Positions 17,706-25,453 of a stretch of DNA of 51,052 nt are shown piece after piece. A program made the position numbers and the translations under genes. How positions within the stretch are numbered: the stretch's first letter is position 1; every line of letters begins with the position of its first letter. Where the stretch lies: the IMG/VR virus record IMGVR_UViG_3300013093_000066, positions 1-51,052 of that record. The stretch is one strand, 5' to 3'. The stretch comes from a virus. Under the pieces are notes generated by a model. That model ran no database searches and was not told where the DNA came from. It saw only the letters and a list, made by a program, of their open reading frames with translations.

Positions 17706-17780
17706 TGAGGGGTCGTCTAACAGGTAGGACAGCGGACTTTGACTCCGTCAACCTAGGTTCGAATCCTAGTCCCTCAGCCA
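17706..17780 (+). tRNA. tRNA-Gln (TTG)
   Basis: Acceptor TGAGGGG/TCCCTCA, anticodon stem GCGGA/TCCGT with loop CTTTGAC (TTG), T-loop TTCGAAT and encoded GCCA. It pairs with tRNA-Gln(CTG) to read both Gln codons. Confidence 0.93.
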
Positions 17781-17790
17781 AAAATAGTTG

Positions 17791-17819
17791 TGTACATTAT
17801 CTAAAAACTGGTTTAATAT
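17791..17819 (+). promoter_or_regulatory. Early-type promoter for the 17848 gene
   Basis: TGTACA (17791-17796), a 17-bp spacer and TAATAT (17814-17819), directly after tRNA-Gln. Confidence 0.68.
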
Positions 17820-17847
17820 ATATAAATGGTTAACGAGGGATATAAAT

Positions 17848-18066
17848 ATGAACCAGAGACCAGGTAAGACACATTCGGCGGTACTTCGTGACGGAGACCG
17901 TATTGCATTACGTGATCTAGTTGATTTTTGTAAGTCTGCTAAAGAGGACTTAGAAAAGGAAGGTGACCAAGACGCTGCCTTCAGGTTTGAGATGTTAGAA
18001 GAGTATCTTCGTACAGGTTACCAAGGCGGTAAACTGATATACAAATCTAATATTCTCGGGCTCTAA
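17848..18066 (+). CDS. Small protein of unknown function
   Basis: This 72-residue protein starts at an ATG after GAGGG; longer starts fall in the promoter. It is charged and helical (LRDLVDFCKSAKEDLEKEG) with a C-terminal Gly-rich turn. No family is recognised. It ends two bases before tRNA-Leu(TAA). Confidence 0.65.
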   Translation: MNQRPGKTHSAVLRDGDRIALRDLVDFCKSAKEDLEKEGDQDAAFRFEMLEEYLRTGYQGGKLIYKSNILGL

Positions 18067-18068
18067 CT

Positions 18069-18143
18069 GCCCACGTAACCCAACGCAGAGGTAGGAGACT
18101 TAAAATCTCTAAAGTGTCAGTTCGAATCTGACCGTGGGCACCA
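18069..18143 (+). tRNA. tRNA-Leu (TAA)
   Basis: Acceptor GCCCACG/CGTGGGC, anticodon stem GAGA/TCTC with loop CTTAAAA (TAA), T-loop TTCGAAT and encoded ACCA. It is the third Leu anticodon in the window. It reads UUA/UUG, not stop codons. Confidence 0.9.
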
Positions 18144-18166
18144 TTATTATAACCAAGGAGTAATAA

Positions 18167-18817
18167 ATGAAAAAGACCCTATTGACTATTGCTGCTCTTG
18201 TTGCAGCAACATCCGCATATGCTACTGATCTTCCTAACAAGAAGAAGGCACCATTGCCTACCCCAGTCGCAGCTGCTGCTGTTCCAGCAGAAAGCACCGA
18301 TAGTTTGACAGCTGCTTATGGCCAGGATACGGCTGTTGGCGACTTAGGTTCCAAGACTGATGACATCTATCAGCTTACCTACACCCACAAGCTAGGCAAT
18401 GGCTTTGCTGTCGGTGGTATGGCACAGACAACCCAAGTTCCTGGTTCACAGCTTAACCAGAACCTTGAGGCACAGGCTAGCTACACTCTTCCAGTAGTAA
18501 CCGGCCTCTCAGTAACCGGTAAGGTTGGTGTCGGTGAGAAGTTCACTACTGCTAACTTCCCATACGTTGCAGTCTACGGAAGCGCAGACTACAAGGTCAT
18601 GGATAAGCTTACATGGAATGCAGTCAGCTATCGTTACCGTACTGCCTTTGATACCAACACTTATGGCTATCAGAGCAACCAGCTTGGTACCGGTGTGACA
18701 TATGACGTCACTCCAGTCTATGCTGTCAGCGCAAAGTACTACCGTAACTTTGATACGACATCGAACTTTAATGCTACCGGCGATCAATTTATGCTCGGTC
18801 TGACTGCCAAGTTCTAA
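18167..18817 (+). CDS. Outer-membrane beta-barrel protein
   Basis: This 216-residue protein has a signal peptide (MKKTLLTIAALVAATSAYA), then TDLPNKKKAP, a start common in alphaproteobacterial Omp25/porin-type proteins. The body alternates short polar and hydrophobic strands, and it ends in Phe (FMLGLTAKF), the signal read by the outer-membrane assembly machinery. A phage copy may alter the cell surface, for example to block other phages (inference). Codon use is richer in GC than its neighbours, in keeping with capture from a host. It is closed by a strong terminator. Confidence 0.8.
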   Translation: MKKTLLTIAALVAATSAYATDLPNKKKAPLPTPVAAAAVPAESTDSLTAAYGQDTAVGDLGSKTDDIYQLTYTHKLGNGFAVGGMAQTTQVPGSQLNQNLEAQASYTLPVVTGLSVTGKVGVGEKFTTANFPYVAVYGSADYKVMDKLTWNAVSYRYRTAFDTNTYGYQSNQLGTGVTYDVTPVYAVSAKYYRNFDTTSNFNATGDQFMLGLTAKF

Positions 18818-18830
18818 TACTTCTGACATT

Positions 18831-18870
18831 AAAAAAATAGCGCTGGGATCCGTCCTGGCGCTATTTTTTT
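18831..18870 (+). terminator. Intrinsic terminator after the beta-barrel gene
   Basis: AAATAGCGC pairs with GCGCTATTT around a GC-rich loop and is followed by TTTTTTT. The A-run on the other side makes it potentially bidirectional. Confidence 0.9.
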
Positions 18871-18871
18871 A

Positions 18872-18900
18872 TGTACATTAATCTAAATATGGTGTACACT
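18872..18900 (+). promoter_or_regulatory. Early-type promoter for the 18929-19433 genes
   Basis: TGTACA (18872-18877), a 17-bp spacer and TACACT (18895-18900), right after the terminator. Confidence 0.68.
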
Positions 18901-18928
18901 GAGAATATAGCCAATATGGAGATTGATC

Positions 18929-19147
18929 ATGTGGAACGAAGAAGATATGAACCGTTACTCTGCCCAGCTGGAACTCCAAGAGACTTTAGTCCTGCGTGCT
19001 ATCCTTGAGGAGGGGCTTGGAGATGTTCGTGATGTAGTTACATTTGTAGCTTCTCACACCAAAGACTACGACCTGGATTATATCGAGTGTGTCTTTAACA
19101 TGACAACTCAGCCAGCTCGTATCCCTTTAGATACTCTTGGAGTCTAA
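18929..19147 (+). CDS. Small acidic protein of unknown function
   Basis: This 72-residue acidic protein starts at an ATG 7 bases after GGAG (a TTG two codons earlier is less likely). It is mostly helical (LQETLVLRAILEEGLGDVRDV). It is followed one base later by an exported protein under the same early-type promoter. No domain is recognised. Confidence 0.65.
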   Translation: MWNEEDMNRYSAQLELQETLVLRAILEEGLGDVRDVVTFVASHTKDYDLDYIECVFNMTTQPARIPLDTLGV

Positions 19148-19148
19148 C

Positions 19149-19433
19149 ATGCGTAAGCTAGCTATTGCTACTGCTCTATCCCTATTAGTTACACCGGTCA
19201 TGGCAGGAGATTATTACCGCCATGACCACTACCACTATAACCGTGGCGGAGGGGGTAACTGGGTTGCACCGTTGGTTGGTGGAATGATTTTAGGTGGAAT
19301 TATTGGCAATATGAACCAAAGACCTTACTACACAGATATTGAGCCAAATCCATATGACCAACCAGTGTGTCATCGCGTATTTGCTGGATATGACTATTAT
19401 GGTCGACCACACTTTCGTGTAATATGTGATTAA
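19149..19433 (+). CDS. Small exported Gly/Tyr/His-rich protein
   Basis: This 94-residue protein has a signal peptide (MRKLAIATALSLLVTPVMA), a His/Tyr-rich stretch (YYRHDHYHYNRGGGG), a hydrophobic glycine-zipper-like segment (APLVGGMILGGIIGN) and a C-terminal part with two Cys (VCHRVFAGYDYYG, VICD). It resembles small glycine-zipper envelope proteins of alphaproteobacteria. It may insert in or near the outer membrane. The exact function is unknown. Confidence 0.7.
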   Translation: MRKLAIATALSLLVTPVMAGDYYRHDHYHYNRGGGGNWVAPLVGGMILGGIIGNMNQRPYYTDIEPNPYDQPVCHRVFAGYDYYGRPHFRVICD

Positions 19434-19556
19434 TTATCATGTACACTGTTAATGTTCGTACCTCATTACGAGGAAAGAGACAATACGTTATAACACGTAA
19501 TCAGCGAATTGTAATTATAACAAATTCGTTGATTGTAGCTAATGGATATTTAGAGA

Positions 19557-19841
19557 TCAACTCTGCTTATCAACAGTCTTCTTCGCCTCATCAAGATATC
19601 TCTTGATCGAGGTGACACTATTTTTACAGACACTGTTATTCTTATTTAATTCAAATAGCAACTTTGCTACTTGAAGATCTGTAAGAGTTTTTGGATCTGG
19701 CAAGTTACTTACAGTTGGACAGTTATACATCGAGTCGCTAGGTACTATAACGACTTGTTCTTTTGTAGTAAGTAGTTGAGTGTCTGAGGTTGTCTGACAA
19801 CCAGTAAGTGCTAAAGCTATAAAAGGGATTAACTTCTTCAT
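19557..19841 (-). CDS. Probable outer-membrane spanin (Rz1-like lipoprotein)
   Basis: This 94-residue minus-strand protein begins with a lipoprotein signal (KKLIPFIALALTGC, lipobox ALTGC at Cys15). The rest is periplasmic, with a second pair of Cys. It directly follows, with a 4-base overlap, a gene for an N-terminally anchored coiled-coil protein. This order and pair of topologies is that of the i-spanin/o-spanin pair which fuses the two membranes in the last step of lysis. Confidence 0.75.
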   Translation of the reverse strand: MKKLIPFIALALTGCQTTSDTQLLTTKEQVVIVPSDSMYNCPTVSNLPDPKTLTDLQVAKLLFELNKNNSVCKNSVTSIKRYLDEAKKTVDKQS

Positions 19842-20179
19842 TTTGTATTTCCCTTCATCTGCGACACAGTATTCTTTAAGATTATCGTAGCTGGCTTCTC
19901 AAGCAGCTTTGTTTCTGCTGAGTATAAATAATCTTCGAGACTCTTCATCTTTGTATCGATCTCTTGATTTTGCGCAGTTAGATCTTTCTCAATATCTTTT
20001 TGTTTGGAATTTAACTCGTCCATCTTGGCCTGGAAAGCCTGCTGGTCTTTCATGACCTGCTCAAGCTGCTTCTGGTTATATGCCATTAAAGCTTGCTTTT
20101 CTACTTGGGTTTTCCAATAAGCAAATCCGCTCGATAGTATGACAAATATGAATATATAAAACTGTAGTCTTGCAACCAT
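19838..20179 (-). CDS. Probable inner-membrane spanin (Rz-like)
   Basis: This 113-residue minus-strand protein has one N-terminal membrane helix (about 5-22, LQFYIFIFVILSSGFAYW) and then a long Gln/Lys/Glu-rich coiled coil (about 27-95) in the periplasm, the layout of Rz-type inner-membrane spanins. It is driven by a TATAAATA on the minus strand 22 bp upstream, so it is made late. The partner lipoprotein overlaps its end. Confidence 0.75.
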   Translation of the reverse strand: MVARLQFYIFIFVILSSGFAYWKTQVEKQALMAYNQKQLEQVMKDQQAFQAKMDELNSKQKDIEKDLTAQNQEIDTKMKSLEDYLYSAETKLLEKPATIILKNTVSQMKGNTK

Positions 20180-20200
20180 AATGAACCTCCCATTTTTTTG

Positions 20201-20208
20201 TATTTATA
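20201..20208 (-). promoter_or_regulatory. T4-type late promoter for the spanin pair
   Basis: TATTTATA on the plus strand reads TATAAATA on the minus strand, 22 bp before the start of the probable i-spanin. Confidence 0.75.
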
Positions 20209-20218
20209 GGAAATTGAT

Positions 20219-20890
20219 ATGAAAGTATATATTGGTCCCTACACTCCTCATTGGTCGACACAACAACTCGAGCAGTCATACTTGGCTATGATGCACAAAG
20301 TCGAGTACGGTTGGCAGGTCGAAGAGGAAGAATATACCAAGCTTGACAAGGTTGTTATCTGGCTTATCGACAAGTGGCAAGACGTACTAAATCTTACTAT
20401 CAATAAGTTCTTTGCATGGAAGAACCGTAAGATTAAAGTTCATATTGATGGATATGATGTATGGTCTGCGGATCATACTCTTGCCTATATAATCCATCCT
20501 ACTCTTGTCAAGTTAAGAGAAGTAATGCATGGATCCCCGCTCGTTGATGACGAGGATGTTCCCGATTATTTAAAGTCAACCGCTGCTCCTCCAAAAGAGA
20601 ATGAGTATGACACAGATGACAATCATCACGACAGATGGAAGTGGGTACTCGACGAGATGATCTGGGCATTCTCTCAGATTCTCGATGAAAATGCCGACTC
20701 ACAATTCCATACTGGTAACTATGATATTAGGTGGGAAGAGACCGTGATCAACGGTAAGAAGATGTATGAGATGGTCCACGGACCAAACAATACACACGAG
20801 TTTGACAGAGAGGGATACGATAAGTGGAATGCTCGTATCTCCAATGGACTTATCCTTTTTGGTAAATACTATAGAGGGTTGTGGGACTAA
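20219..20890 (+). CDS. Conserved-looking phage protein of unknown function
   Basis: This 223-residue protein starts at an ATG after AGGAA. It is rich in Trp, Asp and His, with WSADHTLAYIIHPTLVKL in the middle, an acidic tract (DDNHHDRWKW) and a Trp at the end. It has no signal peptide, membrane segment or known catalytic motif. The many Trp and acidic residues suggest a folded enzyme or binding protein. It lies divergent from the spanin operon. Confidence 0.7.
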   Translation: MKVYIGPYTPHWSTQQLEQSYLAMMHKVEYGWQVEEEEYTKLDKVVIWLIDKWQDVLNLTINKFFAWKNRKIKVHIDGYDVWSADHTLAYIIHPTLVKLREVMHGSPLVDDEDVPDYLKSTAAPPKENEYDTDDNHHDRWKWVLDEMIWAFSQILDENADSQFHTGNYDIRWEETVINGKKMYEMVHGPNNTHEFDREGYDKWNARISNGLILFGKYYRGLWD

Positions 20891-20914
20891 AAATAATAAT
20901 AACAAGGAGTTCCA

Positions 20915-21148
20915 ATGGACACAGTCTATGGATTAGGAGTAAGTAACTTAATGGTCATGCCTGAGGAGATGGTGATTAAAGCCGCCAAAGACATGGAGAA
21001 AGAAGATCCTGATAATAATTTTTCTATGCTACTTAAGGGTGCTCAGAGCTTCAGGATGGTTGGTCTGACACCGATATTTCTGTGTGATACAAACATGCAA
21101 AATCTAATGGTTACTACTGAAGAAAAACTTAGAAAAAAATATCACTGA
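20915..21148 (+). CDS. Small protein of unknown function
   Basis: A 77-residue protein with ATG after AAGGAG. Met-rich (LMVMPEEMVIKAAKDMEKE) with no recognised domain. It ends 5 bases before the promoter of the Hsp20 gene. Confidence 0.65.
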   Translation: MDTVYGLGVSNLMVMPEEMVIKAAKDMEKEDPDNNFSMLLKGAQSFRMVGLTPIFLCDTNMQNLMVTTEEKLRKKYH

Positions 21149-21153
21149 GGGGG

Positions 21154-21182
21154 TTAACAAACTCACTCTGGATACATATATA
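21154..21182 (+). promoter_or_regulatory. Promoter of the Hsp20 gene
   Basis: TTAACA (21154-21159), a 17-bp spacer and TATATA (21177-21182). The predicted start near 21190 coincides with the first base of the first leader hairpin. Confidence 0.72.
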
Positions 21183-21189
21183 GTATATG

Positions 21190-21240
21190 ACGGATCGCTT
21201 CGGGTTCCGTTGTATTATTAACCTTGCCTAACAGGAGGTC
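21190..21240 (+). promoter_or_regulatory. Possible RNA thermometer in the Hsp20 leader
   Basis: The predicted ~54-base leader forms two hairpins. The first pairs ACGGA (21190-21194) with TCCGT (21206-21210). The second, CCT-TG-CCT-AAC-AGG-AGG (21222-21238), pairs the whole AGGAGG ribosome-binding site, interrupted by a TG bulge. ROSE-type thermometers before alphaproteobacterial Hsp20 genes also hide the site in a short, bulged hairpin with a UUGC-like strand. The melting behaviour is not tested. Confidence 0.55.
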
Positions 21241-21243
21241 TAC

Positions 21244-21741
21244 ATGACTAAATTTCTATTCGATCACACTTTCGCAGAACTCGATAAGTTCAATAAGTTC
21301 TTTGTCGGCGCAGATAAGTTTGCCGACCGTCTCACAGAGACAGCGAACTACCTAGCTAACTCAGCTATGGCTACATATCCACCATTCAACTTAAAAAAGA
21401 CAGACGATAACGTTTATGTTATCGAGATGGCTGTTGCTGGCTTCGGCAAGCAAGACCTAGAGATGACTCTTGAAGATAACAAGCTTATTGTTAAGGGTTC
21501 TACTACAGTCGATACACTAGTTGAAGATGGTGTTAATCAATCTTTCTTGCACAAGGGCATCTCTGATCGCCCATTCACTCGCTCGTTCACACTAGCCGAT
21601 AATGTTGTTGTTAATAATGCTGCCTTAGTTAATGGTCTATTGAAGATTTGGCTTGAGCACATCATTCCAGAAGACAAGAAACCTAAGAAGATCGACATCA
21701 CTGAAGTCTCTTCTACAGATAAAATTAAAACTAAGGACTAA
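21244..21741 (+). CDS. Small heat-shock protein (Hsp20/alpha-crystallin)
   Basis: This 165-residue protein has the alpha-crystallin fold: FNLKKTDDNVYVIEMAVAGFGKQDLEMTLEDNKLIVKG, then FLHKGISDRPFTRSFTLADNVVV and the conserved A-x-L-x-NGLL-K turn (ALVNGLLKI). It resembles bacterial IbpA and the Hsp20 proteins of T4-like marine phages. It would hold unfolding proteins in solution during infection. The ATG follows AGGAGG, which is paired in the leader hairpin. Four bases later a DUF1127 gene begins. Confidence 0.92.
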   Translation: MTKFLFDHTFAELDKFNKFFVGADKFADRLTETANYLANSAMATYPPFNLKKTDDNVYVIEMAVAGFGKQDLEMTLEDNKLIVKGSTTVDTLVEDGVNQSFLHKGISDRPFTRSFTLADNVVVNNAALVNGLLKIWLEHIIPEDKKPKKIDITEVSSTDKIKTKD

Positions 21742-21744
21742 AAA

Positions 21745-21912
21745 ATGACACAGATACTAGAAAAGATAAACTCCTGGCTTAAGCGCGAGGAGAGAATAAG
21801 ACGCACGCGCATAGAACTCAGCCAGCTAACAGATAGAGATCTTGCTGATATTGGTATTAACCGTTGTGATATCAACAGAATTTCTCGTGAGGCTATCAAT
21901 GTGGCCCTATAA
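21745..21912 (+). CDS. DUF1127 small Arg-rich protein
   Basis: This 55-residue protein ends with the DUF1127 signature: ELSQLTDRDLADIGINRCDI. The family is abundant in alphaproteobacteria; members such as CcaF1 of Rhodobacter have been linked to RNA binding and turnover. It follows Hsp20 by three bases, so it probably shares the stress-type leader by co-transcription. It is too short for automatic gene finders and easily missed. Capture from the host is likely. Confidence 0.82.
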   Translation: MTQILEKINSWLKREERIRRTRIELSQLTDRDLADIGINRCDINRISREAINVAL

Positions 21913-21950
21913 TGAAGATGAACTCGTAATCATCAATGAGGGATGCAAGT

Positions 21951-21987
21951 AATAAATAATGGGGCGTAATGCCCCATTATCATTTTT
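21951..21987 (+). promoter_or_regulatory. Terminator-like hairpin overlapped by a late-promoter-like box before the endolysin gene
   Basis: AATGGGGC (21958-21965) pairs with GCCCCATT (21971-21978), followed by ATCATTTTT, a likely terminator for upstream RNA. AATAAATA (21951-21958), one base off the late consensus, ends on its first arm, so late RNA starting near 21964 would not form it. The T4 lysozyme gene is also held back by a hairpin until late promoters fire. Confidence 0.55.
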
Positions 21988-21999
21988 CGGAGAATTATT

Positions 22000-22611
22000 A
22001 TGATTACAAAAGACCACCTAGTATCTTTCTTCGAGGACACAAAGGAGTCTATCGTTGACTCATTCCTCGACCCACTCAATAAAGCTTGTGAAAAGTTTGA
22101 GATCAATACACCAAATCGTATGGCCATGTTCCTTGCACAGGTCGGTCATGAGTCTGGCGGATTAGTTCACACAAAAGAGAACTTAAACTATAAAGCTGAT
22201 GGACTTGTACGTATATTCCCACATTATTTTAAGGACGTTGATCCTGAGGATTATGCACATAATCCAGAGAAGATTGCCAATCGTGTCTACGCAAATCGCA
22301 TGGGTAATGGTGATGAGGCTTCTGGTGATGGATACAAGTATTGTGGTCGTGGATTAATTCAATTGACAGGCTATAGCAACTATAGCCACTTTGCAGATGA
22401 CCTTGGAATGAGTGTGGATGATGCTGTGCATTATCTTGAGACACCAGAAGGTGCTGCTATGTCAGCTGCATGGTTCTGGAATAAGAATGGTCTCAACGTA
22501 GTTGCCGATGCCGGTGACATTTTAAAGTGTACAAAACGAATCAATGGTGGTACTATAGGACTTGAAGAGCGCACTGCTCTATACGAAGAGGCTCTACAAC
22601 TCTTCGCTTAA
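22000..22611 (+). CDS. GH19 chitinase-like endolysin
   Basis: This 203-residue protein is a GH19-family muramidase/chitinase type. It has FLAQVGHESGGL (about 45-56) with a catalytic Glu, DGYKYCGRGLIQLTGYSNY (about 109-127), AAWFWNKNGLN and NGGTIGLEER, all in family order. It has no signal peptide, so it needs a holin or similar for access to peptidoglycan. The ATG follows CGGAG. It would degrade the wall at the end of infection together with the spanins on the other strand. Confidence 0.9.
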   Translation: MITKDHLVSFFEDTKESIVDSFLDPLNKACEKFEINTPNRMAMFLAQVGHESGGLVHTKENLNYKADGLVRIFPHYFKDVDPEDYAHNPEKIANRVYANRMGNGDEASGDGYKYCGRGLIQLTGYSNYSHFADDLGMSVDDAVHYLETPEGAAMSAAWFWNKNGLNVVADAGDILKCTKRINGGTIGLEERTALYEEALQLFA

Positions 22612-22635
22612 TCTATTTTTTATTATGAGGATTTG

Positions 22636-25158
22636 ATGAAGTTTTACACAGACGTATTCATCCGCGGTGGTAAAGTATACTGCCGCGGGTACGACATGGG
22701 TATACGCACTAAAGAAGTTGTAAGGTATAAGCCATATTTGTTTCTTCCGTCCGAGAAGGGTAAGTACAAAACTCTAGATGGAAAACCTGTAGATAAGTTA
22801 AATTTCGATAGTGTGTATGAAGCTCGTGATTTTATCAAACGCTACGAGGGTGTCGATAACTTTGAGTACTACGGTCTAACCAACTATCAATACCTCTACA
22901 TCTATGACACTTACAAGGGTGAAGTACAGTACGATCCTGCGACAATCAATGTCGTATCTATCGATATCGAGTGTGCATCCGATGATGGCTTTCCTAATAT
23001 TCAAGTAGCTGACAAGGCTATCACTGCAATCACTCTTCGCAGCAAGGGTCAGTCAGCCGTGTTTGGTTGTGGCGACTTCTACACCAATGACTCTAAGATC
23101 TCCTATCTCAAGTGTGAGGACGAGTATGATCTCTTGCAGAAGTTTCTGCAAGTGTGGCAGTCTGATGCATGGATGCCTGACATCTTAACTGGATGGAATA
23201 CTGAGTTCTTTGATATTCCTTATATTGTTAATCGTATTCGTCGGCTGCTTGGTGACAAGGAAGTCAACAAGCTATCTCCATGGGGTTTTGTGCAAGAGCG
23301 CGAGATCATTCGTGGTAAGTCTGTAGCTAGAGGTGGTAAGGATATTGAGAACCGTAAAGATGTTGTGTACGATATTGCAGGTATCGCGTCACTCGATTAT
23401 CTAGAGCTCTACAAGAAGTTCTCCTTCTCTAATCAAGAGTCGTATAAGCTTGACTATATTGCTCAGGTAGAACTGGGTGAGAAAAAGATCGACTACTCAG
23501 AGCATGGATCTCTTCTTGATCTCTACAAGAATAACTTTCAGAAGTTTATTGAGTACAATATTCAAGACTGTATTCTTGTCGACAAGCTTGAAGATAAACT
23601 AAAGCTCATCGAGCAGGTCATGGCTCTTGCTTATGATGCTAAGGTCAACTACAACGACACTATGGCGACTGTTAAGCCGTGGGATATTATCATACACAAC
23701 TATCTGCTAGATCATAATATCGTCATCCCTCAGTCTACACGCCATGCTATGCCTATGGCATTAGTCGGTGGTCACGTTAAAGATCCTAAAGTAGGACTTA
23801 GTAAGTGGGTTGTGTCATTCGACTTAAACTCACTGTATCCTCATCTTATCATGCAGTACAATATTAGTCCTGAGACTTTAGTTGCTAGGGCAGGTAACTT
23901 TCCTACAATTGATAGTCTATTGACAGGTGAACACAACTTTGTACCTAAAGATGAGAATGACATAGGTTTCTCAGTAGCTGCAAACGGATGCCACTACAGA
24001 AGATCTAAACAAGGATTCCTCCCTGCACTAATGGAGAAGATGTATAATGACCGCTCGATGTATAAGAAAAAGATGCTCGAGGCCAAAAAGAAATATGAGA
24101 AAACCAAGTCTAGTGAAGATGCCAAGGCAGTCGCACGTTACCACAATATGCAGCTTGCGAAAAAGATTCAGCTTAACTCTGCTTACGGTGCCCTCGGGAA
24201 TGAGTTTTTTCGATGGTTCAGCTTCGACAATGCGGAGGCCATAACCACGTCAGGCCAGCTCTCTATTCGCTGGATCGAGAAGAAGATGAATGAGTTCTTG
24301 AACAAGATGCTCAAGACTAATAAGGACTACATCATTGCCTCTGACACTGACTCCATCTATATCGAGCTTGACGGTCTTGTTAGTAAACTCGGTGGACTAG
24401 ATGATGAATTAAAGATCGTAAAGGTTCTAGACCACTTTATCGAAGAGCGCATTCAACCTTACATGAATGAGTGCTATCAACAACTCGCTGACATGATGAA
24501 TGCCCGTGAGCAGAAGATGCAGATGAAGCGTGAGACGATCGCCAGCAAGGGTATATGGATCGCTAAGAAGATGTACATGCTAAACGCATGGAACATCGAG
24601 GGTGTACAGTACGATGCTCCTAAGTTAAAGATCTCAGGTCTGTCTGCTGTTCGTTCGTCTACACCTTACTCTTGCCGTGAGAACATTAAGAAAGCTCTCA
24701 CTATCATCATGAATAAGTCCGAAGACGATCTTCAGAAATTCATTGAGGACTTCCGTGCTGAGTTTATGCAGTTACCATTTGAGCAGGTAGCATTCCCACG
24801 TGGTATCAAGGGTATGGAGAAGTATCGCAACTCTAGGACTATCTACGAGAAGGGTACACCTATTCAAGTCAAAGGTGCACTGCTGTTTAACCACGCTATA
24901 CAACGCAATCAGGTTAAGAATGTCGCTCCTATTAAGAACGGCGACAAGATTAAGTTCGCGTATCTTAAGTTCCCTAATCCTATTGGCGACAGTGTGATCT
25001 CTGCACCTGACACTCTGCCTCCTGAGTTAAATGTTGATAAGTACATTGATCGTAACATGCAGTTCGAGAAGGCCTTCCTCGACCCGCTCAAGTCTATCAC
25101 AAACGTCATCGGTTGGCAGACCGAGAAGGTCGCAAACTTGGAGAGCTTCTTTGGCTAA
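22636..25158 (+). CDS. 43: DNA polymerase, family B, T4 gp43 type
   Basis: This 840-residue replicative polymerase has a 3'-5' exonuclease in the first half (DIEC at 110-113, TGWNTEFFDIPY) and polymerase motifs A (DLNSLYPHLIMQYN, from 396), B (KKIQLNSAYGALGNEF) and C (SDTDSIYIEL, about 569-578). It copies phage DNA with the clamp and helicase. The start is the ATG at 22636; a TTG just before it is less likely. It is slightly shorter than T4 gp43 (898 residues) and has no intron or intein. The next gene overlaps its 3' end by 8 bases. Confidence 0.97.
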   Translation: MKFYTDVFIRGGKVYCRGYDMGIRTKEVVRYKPYLFLPSEKGKYKTLDGKPVDKLNFDSVYEARDFIKRYEGVDNFEYYGLTNYQYLYIYDTYKGEVQYDPATINVVSIDIECASDDGFPNIQVADKAITAITLRSKGQSAVFGCGDFYTNDSKISYLKCEDEYDLLQKFLQVWQSDAWMPDILTGWNTEFFDIPYIVNRIRRLLGDKEVNKLSPWGFVQEREIIRGKSVARGGKDIENRKDVVYDIAGIASLDYLELYKKFSFSNQESYKLDYIAQVELGEKKIDYSEHGSLLDLYKNNFQKFIEYNIQDCILVDKLEDKLKLIEQVMALAYDAKVNYNDTMATVKPWDIIIHNYLLDHNIVIPQSTRHAMPMALVGGHVKDPKVGLSKWVVSFDLNSLYPHLIMQYNISPETLVARAGNFPTIDSLLTGEHNFVPKDENDIGFSVAANGCHYRRSKQGFLPALMEKMYNDRSMYKKKMLEAKKKYEKTKSSEDAKAVARYHNMQLAKKIQLNSAYGALGNEFFRWFSFDNAEAITTSGQLSIRWIEKKMNEFLNKMLKTNKDYIIASDTDSIYIELDGLVSKLGGLDDELKIVKVLDHFIEERIQPYMNECYQQLADMMNAREQKMQMKRETIASKGIWIAKKMYMLNAWNIEGVQYDAPKLKISGLSAVRSSTPYSCRENIKKALTIIMNKSEDDLQKFIEDFRAEFMQLPFEQVAFPRGIKGMEKYRNSRTIYEKGTPIQVKGALLFNHAIQRNQVKNVAPIKNGDKIKFAYLKFPNPIGDSVISAPDTLPPELNVDKYIDRNMQFEKAFLDPLKSITNVIGWQTEKVANLESFFG

Positions 25159-25393
25159 GAAACCTGTAGTTAAACCCAATAATGATTTTGGATTTAGTCT
25201 CGTATCAGAGGCAGATCTCAAGCAACAAGAGCAGCAGACGATCGATAAAGTTCGTGGGCTAAGAGATATGATTATGCCATTTCTTAATAATCTGACAAAG
25301 AATCCAGAAAAGGAATACATCATGTGGCCTGATCGTGCAAAGAAGGTCGAGGAGTTTATTAAGAAGATTAATGACTATGTGGACAGCGAATAA
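25151..25393 (+). CDS. Small protein between gp43 and uvsX
   Basis: An 80-residue charged protein starting at TTG, 8 bases after GGAG inside the end of gp43. It has a helical C-terminal half (RAKKVEEFIKKINDYVD). The overlap couples it to the polymerase. No family is recognised. A longer ATG-start frame reaches back inside gp43 but has no support. Confidence 0.65.
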   Translation: MAKKPVVKPNNDFGFSLVSEADLKQQEQQTIDKVRGLRDMIMPFLNNLTKNPEKEYIMWPDRAKKVEEFIKKINDYVDSE

Positions 25394-25396
25394 CTG

Positions 25397-25425
25397 TTTA
25401 CAAATATACAATATTGTGATATACT
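25397..25425 (+). promoter_or_regulatory. Promoter of uvsX
   Basis: TTTACA (25397-25402), a 17-bp spacer and TATACT (25420-25425), then TTGGAG and the uvsX ATG at 25454. Confidence 0.78.
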
Positions 25426-25453
25426 GAATAATGATGTAATATTGGAGATATAA

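Noticed and set aside
17840-17848. TATAAATA at 17841 as a late promoter for the 17848 gene
   Set aside because: It overlaps the start codon, so transcripts would begin inside the gene. The early-type promoter at 17791 is sufficient.
19439-19606. A 55-codon ORF after the glycine-zipper protein
   Set aside because: It has no ribosome-binding site and runs into the o-spanin gene on the other strand. The stretch 19434-19556 otherwise holds nothing I can support.
19923-19930. TATAAATA on the plus strand inside the spanin gene
   Set aside because: It lies in the middle of a minus-strand coding region with no plus-strand gene close by; chance occurrence is likely.
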